The notes beneath the pieces were generated by a model. The model did not search any database, was not told where the DNA came from, and worked only from the letters and a program-made list of their open reading frames with translations. Made by a program: the position numbers and the translations under genes. From JAYODW01 sp038116745 (GTDB lineage: Bacteria > Pseudomonadota > Gammaproteobacteria > Ga0077536), in assembly GCA_038116745.1 (NCBI GenBank), contig JAYODW010000020.1, positions 1 through 64,000 of the forward strand: a stretch of 64,000 nt of DNA, written 5' to 3'. Within the stretch, counting starts at the first letter, position 1; every line of letters begins with the position of its first letter. Shown in pieces: positions 49,835 to 58,678 of the stretch.

Positions 49835-50794
49835 ATGACCGAACCGATAGCGAAGCTCAGCGCCCTCGAGCATCCTGAAAGCTGGAGCCAGGGCTGCGCG
49901 TTTATCGAGGGTGAATTCGTACCCATCGCCGACGCAAAGATCCCCATGCTCGATTTCGGCTTCACCCGCTCAGACTGCACATACGACGTCGTTTCCGTTT
50001 GGAATGGGCACTTCTTTCGTCTCGACGACCATCTGGCGCGTTTCACGCGCTCTTGCGCCCGCGGGCGTTTCACGCCACCGCTGTCTACCGAGCAGATGCG
50101 GAGCTGCCTCAGCGAATGCGTACGCCGCACAGGCCTTGATTCCGCCTATGTCGAAATGCTGGTCACCCGCGGAGTACCGGAAAACGGTGAGCGGGACCCG
50201 AGAAAAGTGCGCAATCGTTTTTATGCCTTTGCCATCCCTTACGTGTGGATCGCCTCTCCTGAAGTGCAGGAAACGGGCCTCAGTATGGTCATCGCACGCG
50301 ATACGACCCGCATTGAGCCAGGGTCTGTCGACCCGACGATGAAGAACTTCCACTGGGGCGACCTGGTGCGCGGCCTGCTCGAGGCTTACGACCGCGATGC
50401 CGCCAACGTCGTGCTGCTGAACAGCGCGGGCCAGGTCACCGAGGGCCCGGGTTTCAATCTTTTCGCTTGGACCGACGGCGCGCTGTGGACGCCGGCTCAC
50501 GGTGTCCTGGAAGGCATTACGCGGGCGACCGTACTTGAACTTGCCGCTGAGCAGCGCCTGCCTGTGCGGGTCACGGACTTCGGCCCGGATCGCTTGCGGC
50601 AGGCAGAAGAATTGTTTATCACGAGCACCGCGGGCGGGGTGATGCCGGTCACGCAGCTCGATGGCCTCCCCGTCGCCAACGGTCTTCCCGGTCCTGTCAC
50701 GCTGGGTCTCCGTCGCGCCTACTGGGATGCCCATACGGATCCGCGCTGGTCAACACCGGCCGCGACGCACACCATGAAAGGCTCCAGGGAATGA
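49835..50794 (+). CDS. Fold-type IV PLP aminotransferase, (R)-selective amine transaminase-like
   Basis: 319-residue PLP enzyme. Catalytic Lys170 lies in TMKNFHWGDLVRG, and the phosphate-cup glycine/Glu region is QVTEGPGFNLF. The sequence resembles (R)-amine transaminases such as the Arthrobacter enzyme ATA-117: FIEGEFVPIADAKIPMLDFG, VWNGHFFRLDDHLARF, GITRATVLELA and GLPGPVTLGLRRAYW. It may therefore act on an amine or unusual amino acid. D-amino acid and branched-chain enzymes share the fold, so the specificity is inference. GAGGTG precedes ATG 49835; the TGA overlaps the next start (ATGA). Confidence 0.88.
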   Translation: MTEPIAKLSALEHPESWSQGCAFIEGEFVPIADAKIPMLDFGFTRSDCTYDVVSVWNGHFFRLDDHLARFTRSCARGRFTPPLSTEQMRSCLSECVRRTGLDSAYVEMLVTRGVPENGERDPRKVRNRFYAFAIPYVWIASPEVQETGLSMVIARDTTRIEPGSVDPTMKNFHWGDLVRGLLEAYDRDAANVVLLNSAGQVTEGPGFNLFAWTDGALWTPAHGVLEGITRATVLELAAEQRLPVRVTDFGPDRLRQAEELFITSTAGGVMPVTQLDGLPVANGLPGPVTLGLRRAYWDAHTDPRWSTPAATHTMKGSRE

Positions 50795-51873
50795 CCAACC
50801 CCATACGACTCGAGGACACCACCGAGACCAATCCGGTGTCGCTCCCCTCTCCGCTCGGCTTCGGCCGAGTGTTCACCGACCGCATGTTCACCCAGCGTTA
50901 CAACGCAGAGGACGGCTGGCACGACGCGACTATCGGTCCCTACCGGCCGTTCGAGCTTGATCCCGCCACGACGGTCTACCACAACGGACAGATGATCTTC
51001 GACGGGACCAAGGCCTATCGGCGGGACGATGGCGACATCAACCTGTTCCGCACCAGACTGAATGCTGAACGCTTCAATGAGTCGGCCGGTCGCATGGGCA
51101 TGCCGCTGGTGCCTATTGAGGAACATCTCGCTGCGATAAGGGAGCTGGTGCGGCTGGAACATCGCTGGGTACCCGATCGCCCTGGCACATCGCTGTATAT
51201 CCGTCCGGTGATGATCGCGACAGAAAAAACCCTGGAAGTGCGGGCCAGCCGCGAATATCTGCACTACATCATCCTCTCGCCGGTCGCGCCTTACTTCGCA
51301 GACGGCTTTGCCCCCGTCTCGGTTTATGTCTCAGACGAATATGTACGCGCCGTGCGCGGTGGCACAGGTGAAGCCAAAACACCCGGCAACTATGCGGGAT
51401 CGATCGCGGCCACTGAAATCGCGCTGTCGCGGGGTTGCCAGCAGGTGTTATGGCTCGACGGCGTGGAGCGTCGCTACGTCGACGAAGTCGGGGCCATGAA
51501 TATCGCCTTTGTCTTCAACGACAAGGAGATTGTTACCCCTACGCTGACCGGCGCCATCCTGCGGGGTGTCACCCGCCGCTCCCTGCTCGAGATGGCCCCC
51601 GACCTGGGCTATTCGGTGACGGAACGCCGGGTGCTGTTTCAGGAGATTGTTGACGGGCTCAGCAGCGGCACAGTCACCGAGATATTCGGCATGGGCACCG
51701 GCGCCGTTATCGCCCCGGTCGGACGTCTGAACTACCAGGCGCAGGACATCGAAGTACGTGACGGCAGACCGGGCCCGGTGGCGACATCGCTCTACGAGTC
51801 TCTGACCGGCTTGCAGTACGGGCGCAGACCCGATCCCTACGGATGGACTGAACGCGTAGTGGTGCCAACCTAG
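50791..51873 (+). CDS. Branched-chain aminotransferase-like PLP enzyme
   Basis: 360-residue fold-type IV aminotransferase of the BCAT (class II) type. Catalytic Lys196 in GEAKTPGNYAGSI; upstream RPFELDPATTVYHNGQMIFDGTKAY and the C-terminal FGMGTGAVIAPVG are BCAT signatures, as is VDEVGAMNIAFVF. It transfers amino groups between branched-chain amino acids and 2-oxoglutarate or another acid. ATG 50791 overlaps the stop of the preceding transaminase. Two different fold-IV enzymes in one coupled pair suggest that one collects the amino group delivered by the other. A second, housekeeping IlvE may exist elsewhere. Confidence 0.9.
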   Translation: MTNPIRLEDTTETNPVSLPSPLGFGRVFTDRMFTQRYNAEDGWHDATIGPYRPFELDPATTVYHNGQMIFDGTKAYRRDDGDINLFRTRLNAERFNESAGRMGMPLVPIEEHLAAIRELVRLEHRWVPDRPGTSLYIRPVMIATEKTLEVRASREYLHYIILSPVAPYFADGFAPVSVYVSDEYVRAVRGGTGEAKTPGNYAGSIAATEIALSRGCQQVLWLDGVERRYVDEVGAMNIAFVFNDKEIVTPTLTGAILRGVTRRSLLEMAPDLGYSVTERRVLFQEIVDGLSSGTVTEIFGMGTGAVIAPVGRLNYQAQDIEVRDGRPGPVATSLYESLTGLQYGRRPDPYGWTERVVVPT

Positions 51874-51916
51874 AAGCTTTTCATTTCTTTTTTGTGCTGA
51901 AACCAGAGGGATCCCC

Positions 51917-52387
51917 ATGAGCACGGTACCGCTGATCGAATACGAGGAGGCCAGCGCGGAGGTGCGCGCGGTCTATGACGAAATCCGCGCCTCGCGAAAG
52001 ACCGATTTCATCAACAACTTCTGGAAAGCGCTGGCGCATAACCCGGACCAGCTACGCCGCACCTGGGATCAGATCCGCGCTGTTATGGCGCCAGGCGCGC
52101 TGGACCCGATGACCAAAGAGCTGATCTACATCGCGGTATCGGTTGCCAACGGGTGCGAATACTGCACGCACTCGCATACCGCCGCGGCCAGAGCGAAAGG
52201 CATGACCGAGGCGCAATATGCGGAGCTGCTCGCTGTGATCGGACTCGCCCACCAGACGAATGGACTGGTGACAACCTTGCAGGTCGAGGTGGATGACGCC
52301 TTCAACGCCCGACGGTCCCGCGCCCGCAGCACTCGGCGGGCTCGCCAGGCCTGTCGAGCGGCGCGCTGTGGCGGAAGAGCTAATTGA
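51917..52387 (+). CDS. AhpD-like carboxymuconolactone decarboxylase family protein
   Basis: 156 residues. All-helical AhpD/CMD domain over about 1-130 with the redox motif CEYCTHSH (Cys80, Cys83, His87) and the preceding MTKELIYIAVSVANG. Such proteins are disulfide-redox enzymes or peroxidase partners. After about residue 131 the protein is unusually rich in Arg and Ala (RRSRARSTRRARQACRAARC), unlike the family. That tail is the out-of-frame overlap with the start of the next gene, so a lost stop is possible. GAGGGATCCCC precedes ATG 51917. It follows the BCAT-like gene by 43 bases. Confidence 0.85.
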   Translation: MSTVPLIEYEEASAEVRAVYDEIRASRKTDFINNFWKALAHNPDQLRRTWDQIRAVMAPGALDPMTKELIYIAVSVANGCEYCTHSHTAAARAKGMTEAQYAELLAVIGLAHQTNGLVTTLQVEVDDAFNARRSRARSTRRARQACRAARCGGRAN

Positions 52388-53696
52388 GATCTACACCCGC
52401 GACAGTGCAGTCTACGCGCAGGCGCGCCGCGAACGCTTCGCGACAGTGCGTCAGCATACGGGCCTGGATGTGCTGGGCTCAGTTCTGGCGTCGATTGCGT
52501 TAGCGGTTTTTCTTTATCGCCCGGAGATAGCATCGACCGTGTGGTTGTGGCTGGTCGCGGTCAACGCGATGCCAGCGCTGCGGCTGTACCTCTCGCGCAG
52601 CAGCGCGCGCGGCGCTGTCGACCCTGACCACGAACTTCAGATCAACCGCCTGTTCGCACTGAGCCTGGTCATCGGCGGCGCCGCCTGGATGGCCGCTTTT
52701 TTTCTCCTGACAGAACCGGCCGCTCTTCCCCAGCGCGCCAGCGTGGCCATCTGGCTGGTTGGTTCCAGCGCCTGGGTGGTCTCTGCCTATTCGCTGGTAC
52801 TGGAGGCAGTGCTCGGCCTGCTGTTCGTGCAGATGATCCCGATCGCCGTGCACCTGTTCTTCTCCGGGGAGCCTGTGCAACAGCTTTTTGCCATCGGCGC
52901 TACCGTCTTCGTTCCGTGTATGTCTCTGATTGCAATTCGGAACAACATCCTGCTGATGCGCGGCGCCATCACGGAGCTCGAGAGACGCGAGCTTGTCAGC
53001 CAGCTCGAAGAGGAACGCCAGGCCGTGGTGACGCTGAATCGGGAGCTCGAACAGGACATAGAGCGCCGCCGGCTTGTCGAGTCCGATTTAAGGGAAGCAA
53101 AAACCCGCGCCGAGTCCCTGGCTGAAAGACTGGAGAAGCTGTCTGCGCTCGACGGCCTCACCGGCATTGCGAACCGACGTCGCTTCGATCAGACCCTGCA
53201 GCGCGAGTGGAGCCGCGCGTTACGCAGCCAGAAGCCACTGGCGCTGGTGCTCGGCGACATCGACTATTTCAAAGAGTACAACGACCGCTACGGCCATCAG
53301 GCGGGCGACGCCGCACTGAGGCAGCTCGCGCAGCTGCTGGAACGCTCTGCGCGCCGGGGCGGTGACCTGGCGGCGCGCTACGGCGGCGAAGAATTCACCC
53401 TGCTCATGCCGGAAACAACGCTGAGTCAGGCGGTAAAAATGGCTGAGCTCGTGCGCGAAAGCCTGCAGCAGCTCGGCGTGCCGCACGACGCCTCCAAGGC
53501 CGCACACGTGCTGACAGCCAGCTTCGGTGTGACCGCCATGGTCCCTACCGAGGAAAGCTCACCGGCGCAGCTGGTCAAGGCAGCTGATGACGCGCTCTAT
53601 GCCGCCAAAGCACAGGGGCGCAATATCGTGCTGACCAGCGACGGCGGCACCGATGGCTCATGCGTTCTTGATAGTCATTCCTCCATCGACCGGTAG
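52293..53696 (+). CDS. Membrane diguanylate cyclase (GGDEF)
   Basis: 467 residues; makes cyclic di-GMP. Five or six membrane helices occupy about 50-220, then a coiled coil (about 225-285, LERRELVSQLEEERQAVVTL) and the GGDEF domain. The active site is intact as GGEEF (364-368), and the product-inhibition RxxD site is present (Arg355, Asp358; RGGD five residues before). DxxxF/NRRRFDQ and DALYAAKAQGRN complete the domain. The chosen ATG 52293 overlaps the AhpD-like gene by 95 bases and lies close behind GAGG; later starts, such as GTG near residue 26, are possible. The 3' end overlaps the convergent SDR gene by 39 bases. Confidence 0.9.
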   Translation: MTPSTPDGPAPAALGGLARPVERRAVAEELIEIYTRDSAVYAQARRERFATVRQHTGLDVLGSVLASIALAVFLYRPEIASTVWLWLVAVNAMPALRLYLSRSSARGAVDPDHELQINRLFALSLVIGGAAWMAAFFLLTEPAALPQRASVAIWLVGSSAWVVSAYSLVLEAVLGLLFVQMIPIAVHLFFSGEPVQQLFAIGATVFVPCMSLIAIRNNILLMRGAITELERRELVSQLEEERQAVVTLNRELEQDIERRRLVESDLREAKTRAESLAERLEKLSALDGLTGIANRRRFDQTLQREWSRALRSQKPLALVLGDIDYFKEYNDRYGHQAGDAALRQLAQLLERSARRGGDLAARYGGEEFTLLMPETTLSQAVKMAELVRESLQQLGVPHDASKAAHVLTASFGVTAMVPTEESSPAQLVKAADDALYAAKAQGRNIVLTSDGGTDGSCVLDSHSSIDR

Positions 53697-54437
53697 ATGC
53701 GTGCCCGTGATGTAACGGGCAGCCGGCAGGCAGAAGTTCAAGGTCGCGTGGGCAACTTCTTCTGGCTCCGCGTAGCGCTTCAGAGCCACCCTGCGACGCG
53801 CGAACTCAGCCTTTGCGTCCTCCGGGATCGCCGCAGTCATGCCAGTTCGGATCGGTCCCGGGCAGATGCAGTTCACCGTCACGCCACGGGTACCCAGCTC
53901 CACCGCTAACGAGCGCGTCAGTCCAATAACGCCGGTCTTGGCTGCCGTGTAGGAACTCAGTCCCTTGGTCGCGCCCAGGCCTTCGGTCGAAGCGATATTC
54001 ACGACCCTGCCACCCTCGCTCGCCAGCAGGTGGGGCAGACATTCACGGATCAACAGCACCTGGGCGGTGAGCAGAACGTCCACCGTGCGCCCCCAGGCTG
54101 CGGCGAAATCTTCGGCTTCGAGCGGACGCTCGAGCGCGATCCCGGCGTTGTTCACCAGGATATCGAGCCCGCCCCAGCGCTCGACGATCGATGCGACGAC
54201 CGCTTTCCGATCGGCATCCGAACTTACATCCAGAACCCATCCCGCTGCGCTGCCGCCGGCCTGGGTGATCTCGTCCACAACCGCCTGCACTTTGTCTCCG
54301 TCGAGGTCGGTTACCGCAACGTGCGCACCCTCGTCAGCAAACAGATGCGCAGTAGCGCGCCCCATACCGCTGGCGGCACCGGTAACCAGGGCAATCCTGC
54401 CGGCAATACTTCGGCTGAGCGTGCTTAATCGGGCCAT
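53658..54437 (-). CDS. Short-chain dehydrogenase/reductase
   Basis: 259-residue classical SDR. VTGAASGMGRATAHLFADEG (about 18-37) binds the cofactor; the Asp in VTDLDG suggests NAD(H). NNAG is near 95, Ser in IASTEG, Tyr and Lys in YTAAKTGVIGLTRSLAVELG, and the closing GG in PVDGGMTIKNA. AAAGGAG precedes ATG 54437. The last 39 bases overlap the end of the diguanylate cyclase gene on the other strand, with no room for a shared terminator. It lies 97 bases downstream of a CoA ligase gene on the same strand. Confidence 0.93.
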   Translation of the reverse strand: MARLSTLSRSIAGRIALVTGAASGMGRATAHLFADEGAHVAVTDLDGDKVQAVVDEITQAGGSAAGWVLDVSSDADRKAVVASIVERWGGLDILVNNAGIALERPLEAEDFAAAWGRTVDVLLTAQVLLIRECLPHLLASEGGRVVNIASTEGLGATKGLSSYTAAKTGVIGLTRSLAVELGTRGVTVNCICPGPIRTGMTAAIPEDAKAEFARRRVALKRYAEPEEVAHATLNFCLPAARYITGTHLPVDGGMTIKNA

Positions 54438-54534
54438 ACTTTTCTCCTTTCAGGTTGATCGTTCTGGGCGTGGTTGTGCGCTTATGAAAGAAAGCATTCA
54501 GCTCAGTGCAGCGGTGGCTTCCTGACAGCCCGCG

Positions 54535-56133
54535 CTATACGGAGGCGGCCGCGCCCTCAGCGAGGGCCTGTTCCGCGAGGGCCCGCAGCCGGGCTTTCTG
54601 GATCTTGGTTCCATTGGCACTCGCCGTGGTGGGAAAAGCCTCGATCGGGAACCATCGCTGCGGCACCTTGTAGCGTGCCAGTCGCGCCTGGCAGAACCTT
54701 TGCAACGCCGCCGCATCGAAAGCCGCTCCGGGTCTGACGACGACAAACGCGACGGGCCGGGAGCGGCCTTCCAGGCTGACGGCGACAACCTGACTGGCGC
54801 TGACAGCGTCGTGGCTATCGATCACCGCTTCGATCTCGAGGGGGCTGACCAGGAATCCGCCCAGACGCAGCACATCTCCCTTGCGCGCCAGGTAGCGAAA
54901 GCGCCCGTCGTTTTCCAGGTAGCCGAGATCGCCGGTGCGCAGGAAACCGTCAGCAGTAAACGCCTCCCGGGTTGCCTCCGGATTACCGAAATACTCAAGC
55001 ATCACGCTTGGCCCGGAAAGCTCAATTTCACCGGTTTCGCCAGGGGCGAGCAGCGCGCCGCTGTCCACGTCCCGGATCCGCACCCTGGCAGAGGCTGAAA
55101 TCGGCCGGCCACCTCCCTCGCGACGAGCTGCCTGCGGCAGCTCCACCGGCTGGATTGCGAACAGCGCGTGGCACTCGCTCATGCCATAAAGCCCGCAAAG
55201 CTTCAGCCCACGCTGCTCAGCGGCCGCCACGATATCCTCGAGCTCCGGATTGAACGCCGCAAAGCCAACACGCACCAGACTGGGAAACGGAACCGCCTCG
55301 TTACGCGATTTAAGCAGGGCGTCGATCATATCGTCCACCGCGTGCAGGTCGGTGATGCCGCGCGTCTGAATCAGGCGCGCAGCCCGCTCTGCGTCGAATA
55401 CTTCCATCAGCTCGACGGGTACATGCCCGACGAGCGCAGCCAGTGCCTGAGTGAAGCCGAACACGCCGCACATGGGCAGAGCCTGGAGCAGCCGGCGTCC
55501 GGGCGCGGCCATACCCAGGCCGGCGACTACCTCACGCGCATGCGTCAGTACGGACTGCTGTGTATGGCAGACGAACTTCGGAGCGCGAGTGGTCCCGGAA
55601 GTGGTGAAGATGATGCAACGATCGCCGTCATGCCCCGCCAGCGCTTCCAGCGGGTCCAAGGTCAGACAGTCTTCATAGCGGGACACGGGGATCGCCGGCG
55701 CAACCGGCAGGGCGGTCCCGCCGCTGCCACCGTAAGTCACGATGTGGCTGATATTGCTGAGCATCCGCGGCTCGATGCCGGACAGGATCCCAGCGAAATC
55801 GATACCGTGAAAGTCGGGCCACAGCACCAGCACTTCGGCACCTGAGCGGTGCAGAATGTCACCCACCTCGTGCGCCCGGAAGCGCGTATTCACCGACACG
55901 GCTATCGCACCCAGCCTGACGCAGGCGAAAAACCCGGCCAGCCAGGCAGGGATATTGGGCAGCCACAAAGCAACACGTGTTCCCGGGCGAACGCCGAGTT
56001 CGCGCAGGGCCCGCGCGATACGCGCGCTGTCGTCCGCCAATCGAGCGGCGCTCCACTCGGTGTCCTGCCAGCTCAGCGCCTCCCGGTGTCGATCTCCCTC
56101 CGTCAGAACAGAAATAAGCGCGCTCAAACACAC
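54535..56133 (-). CDS. AMP-forming CoA ligase
   Basis: About 530-residue acyl-/aryl-CoA ligase. Motifs: FTTSGTTRAPKFV (phosphate loop, near 180-192), YGMSECHALFA, LRTGDLGYLENDGRFRYLARKGDVLRLGGFLVSPLEIE and a lid lysine in NGTKIQKARLR. The start is uncertain: GTG 56133 touches GAGGGAA, while TTG 56127 lies 8 bases after GAGGG and is more likely. In the phosphate loop RAPKF replaces the usual GKPKG, which is uncommon. Probably activates an aromatic, dicarboxylic or modified fatty acid. An SDR gene follows on the same strand (97 bases). Confidence 0.88.
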   Translation of the reverse strand: MCLSALISVLTEGDRHREALSWQDTEWSAARLADDSARIARALRELGVRPGTRVALWLPNIPAWLAGFFACVRLGAIAVSVNTRFRAHEVGDILHRSGAEVLVLWPDFHGIDFAGILSGIEPRMLSNISHIVTYGGSGGTALPVAPAIPVSRYEDCLTLDPLEALAGHDGDRCIIFTTSGTTRAPKFVCHTQQSVLTHAREVVAGLGMAAPGRRLLQALPMCGVFGFTQALAALVGHVPVELMEVFDAERAARLIQTRGITDLHAVDDMIDALLKSRNEAVPFPSLVRVGFAAFNPELEDIVAAAEQRGLKLCGLYGMSECHALFAIQPVELPQAARREGGGRPISASARVRIRDVDSGALLAPGETGEIELSGPSVMLEYFGNPEATREAFTADGFLRTGDLGYLENDGRFRYLARKGDVLRLGGFLVSPLEIEAVIDSHDAVSASQVVAVSLEGRSRPVAFVVVRPGAAFDAAALQRFCQARLARYKVPQRWFPIEAFPTTASANGTKIQKARLRALAEQALAEGAAASV

Positions 56134-56156
56134 TTCCCTCAGGTCACCCGAAAACG

Positions 56157-56179
56157 GCGCGCCGGCTGAGCCGGCGCGC
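56157..56179. repeat. GC-rich 10-bp hairpin between divergent genes
   Basis: GCGCGCCGGC-TGA-GCCGGCGCGC, perfect 10-bp arms with a 3-base loop, between a CoA ligase (minus) and an ABC exporter (plus). TTTC follows on the plus strand and GTTTTC on the minus strand, with a C between. Since it sits between two 5' ends it is unlikely to be an ordinary terminator; it may be an operator or leader hairpin. Confidence 0.45.
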
Positions 56180-56197
56180 TTTCAAGAATACGATAGT

Positions 56198-58045
56198 ATG
56201 CCGCGCCTGCTGCACAGCTCAGCCCGCCGCATGTCCTCAAACCATCCCGCAGCCAAGCGCCGCCTGCGCGCACTGACGGCGCTCAAGCCTTTCCTGGCGC
56301 CCTACCGCAAGCGTCTGCTTGCCGCCGCCGTGGCGCTGCTGCTGGCCGCGCTGAGCATGCTGGCCATCCCCGTCGCGCTCCGGCATGTGATTGATCAGGC
56401 CGTGACACCATCGCAGGATGATGCTGCAGCGATGCAATTCGCCCTGCTGCTGGCTCTGGCTGTCTCCGCAGGCGGACTCGCTGCACTGCGTTTTTATCTG
56501 GTGTCCTGGCTTGGTGAACGCGTGGTTGCGGACCTGCGCTCCCGCGTCTTCGGCCACCTGCTCCATCTCCCGACCGAATTCTACGAATCAACACCGAGCG
56601 GCGAACTCATCTCACGCCTGACCGCGGACACCACCCTGATTCAGAACGTCGTCGGTAGCAGCATTTCAATCGCTCTACGCAGCACGCTGACTCTGTGCGG
56701 CGCGCTGATCATGCTGGCGGTGACAAGCCTCAAACTGGCCTCGATCATCGTGGTCCTGGTGCCAGCTGTCGTACTGCCCATTGTTTTCATCGGACGGCGC
56801 GTGCGTCGGCTGTCACGCACTACTCAGGACCGTGTGGCCGACACGGCCGCGCTGGCGGGCGAGGTGCTGCACGCGATCAGCCTGGTACAGGCTTTCAACC
56901 TGGAGGATGTGCAGCGCCAGCGGTATGACGACGCGGTGGATGCCTCGTTTACTGCAGCCTGCGGGCGCATGCGCCAGAGAGCCTGGCTCACGGCCTACGC
57001 CATAGTGACGGTTTTCAGCGGGCTCGTCGCCGTTCTCTGGCTGGGCGTGAACGAGGTTGTCAGCGGCTCAATGAGCAGCGGCCAGCTGGGTCAGTTTTTG
57101 CTCTATGCCCTGTTCGTCGGAGGTTCGACCGCCGGGCTTTCGGAGATTTGGGGCTCAATTCAGCAGGCGGCCGGTGCAGCGGAGCGCCTGGTTGAACTCC
57201 TGGCAACGCCACCGCTGCCCGCTGCGCCGTCAGGCATGCGCTCACTGCCTGCGCGACCACGCGGCGAGCTCTGCTTCCGAGAGATCGATTTTGGCTACCC
57301 TTCGCGCGCACCGGACATGGCCCTGCGCGACTTTTCGCTGGACGTAGGCGCGGGGGAAACCGTTGCGCTGGTGGGGGCGTCCGGGGCCGGGAAAAGTACT
57401 GTATTTCAGCTCGTGCTGGGCTTCAGGCAACCCTCGCGCGGCTTCATCAGTCTCGACGGCGTGAAGATCAACGAGATGCCTCTCGCAACGCTGCGCAGCC
57501 ACCTGGCGGTGGTCCCGCAGCAGACCGTACTGTTCGCCGACACCATCCGCGAGAACATCCGCATGGGCAGCCCCGGCGCATCCGATGCGGCGGTCCTGCG
57601 TGCTGCCTCTGCGGCCGGTGCAACCACATTCATCGAAGCGCTGCCGCTGGGATTTGACACTTTCGTCGGGGAAAAAGGCGTGCGCCTGTCTGGCGGGCAG
57701 CAACAGCGGATCGCCATTGCGCGCGCGGCGCTGCGCGAGCCGGCGGTGCTGCTGCTGGACGAAGCCACCAGCGCACTCGATGCAGAGAATCAGGCCCTAG
57801 TCCAGACGGCTTTGTCCGGTCTGCAGAGCAACCGGACGACGTTGATCATTGCCCATCGCCTGTCTACCGTACGCGGGGCCGACCGCATTGTGCTTCTGGA
57901 TCACGGGCGCATTGCCGGCATCGGTCGGCATGAAGATCTACTTCGTGAGCATCCGGGCTATGCGCGCCTCGCGCATCTGGAACTCGAACACGCGGACGGC
58001 AGTCCCGCCCGCCACTACGACACTGCTGCAGGAGGCCTGCTATGA
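56198..58045 (+). CDS. MsbA-type ABC exporter (fused permease-ATPase)
   Basis: 615 residues from ATG 56198; ATG 56231 is an alternative, and the open frame upstream runs over the CoA ligase and is not coding. Six membrane helices (about 30-320) are followed by an ATPase domain with Walker A GASGAGKST, Q-loop, signature LSGGQQQR, Walker B VLLLDEATSALD and the switch His in IIAHRLSTVRGADR. Half-size exporters of this kind work as dimers and move lipids, peptides or drugs. The stop overlaps the GST start (ATGA). Confidence 0.93.
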   Translation: MPRLLHSSARRMSSNHPAAKRRLRALTALKPFLAPYRKRLLAAAVALLLAALSMLAIPVALRHVIDQAVTPSQDDAAAMQFALLLALAVSAGGLAALRFYLVSWLGERVVADLRSRVFGHLLHLPTEFYESTPSGELISRLTADTTLIQNVVGSSISIALRSTLTLCGALIMLAVTSLKLASIIVVLVPAVVLPIVFIGRRVRRLSRTTQDRVADTAALAGEVLHAISLVQAFNLEDVQRQRYDDAVDASFTAACGRMRQRAWLTAYAIVTVFSGLVAVLWLGVNEVVSGSMSSGQLGQFLLYALFVGGSTAGLSEIWGSIQQAAGAAERLVELLATPPLPAAPSGMRSLPARPRGELCFREIDFGYPSRAPDMALRDFSLDVGAGETVALVGASGAGKSTVFQLVLGFRQPSRGFISLDGVKINEMPLATLRSHLAVVPQQTVLFADTIRENIRMGSPGASDAAVLRAASAAGATTFIEALPLGFDTFVGEKGVRLSGGQQQRIAIARAALREPAVLLLDEATSALDAENQALVQTALSGLQSNRTTLIIAHRLSTVRGADRIVLLDHGRIAGIGRHEDLLREHPGYARLAHLELEHADGSPARHYDTAAGGLL

Positions 58046-58677
58046 AGTTTTACGACTGCGCCATCGCTCCTAACCCAAGACGAGCACGAATGTTCATAGC
58101 GGAAAAAGAACTCGACATTGAAATGGTCGAGGTGGATATCCTCGGCGGCGAAAACCTGCGTCCCGACTTCCTGGCGATCAATCCCCGCGGCCTGCTCCCC
58201 GTGCTCGAGTTGGACGACGGCACGCGCTTCGACGAGGTCATGGCAATCTGCCGCTATCTCGAGGCAGTCAAACCCGCACCGGCATTGCTCGGTCATGACC
58301 CTGTAGCTCAGGCCATCGTGGAGCAGCGTCAGCGCAAGATGGAATTCGACGGCATGATCGCGACCTCCGAGGTTTTCAGGAACAGTCATCCTGACTTCAC
58401 CGAACGCGGGATCCCCGGCGGTGGGACAGCCGCGATCGCGGCTGTCCCCGGTCTTGTAGACCGAGGACGTCAGACACTGGGACGTTTCTTCGAGTGGCTT
58501 GAACGCTACCTTGAAGACGCACCGTATGTCGCCGGTGAACGTTTCTCCATGGCTGACATCACGGCCGTGTGTGCAATCGATTTCGCCGCCTGGGTCAAGA
58601 TCGGGATCCCGGAAAACAACCGGCGAACGCTCGCCTGGTATGAAGCGGTGTCCGCCCGTCCGAGCGCCAAAGCGTAG
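58042..58677 (+). CDS. Glutathione S-transferase family protein
   Basis: 211-residue GST: thioredoxin-fold N-terminal domain (MKFYDCAIAPNPRRARMFIAEKELDIEMVEVD; then NPRGLLPVLELDDGTRFDEVMAICRYLE with the cis-Pro) and a helical C-terminal domain (YVAGERFSMADITAVCAIDF, the N-capping box). The catalytic Tyr/Ser/Cys position is not clear; Cys6 or Ser/Asn near residue 11 are candidates. ATG 58042 overlaps the ABC exporter stop, so the pair is translationally coupled. This suggests export of glutathione conjugates or defence against a toxic compound. It ends one base from the convergent M48 gene. Confidence 0.93.
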   Translation: MKFYDCAIAPNPRRARMFIAEKELDIEMVEVDILGGENLRPDFLAINPRGLLPVLELDDGTRFDEVMAICRYLEAVKPAPALLGHDPVAQAIVEQRQRKMEFDGMIATSEVFRNSHPDFTERGIPGGGTAAIAAVPGLVDRGRQTLGRFFEWLERYLEDAPYVAGERFSMADITAVCAIDFAAWVKIGIPENNRRTLAWYEAVSARPSAKA

Positions 58678-58678
58678 C

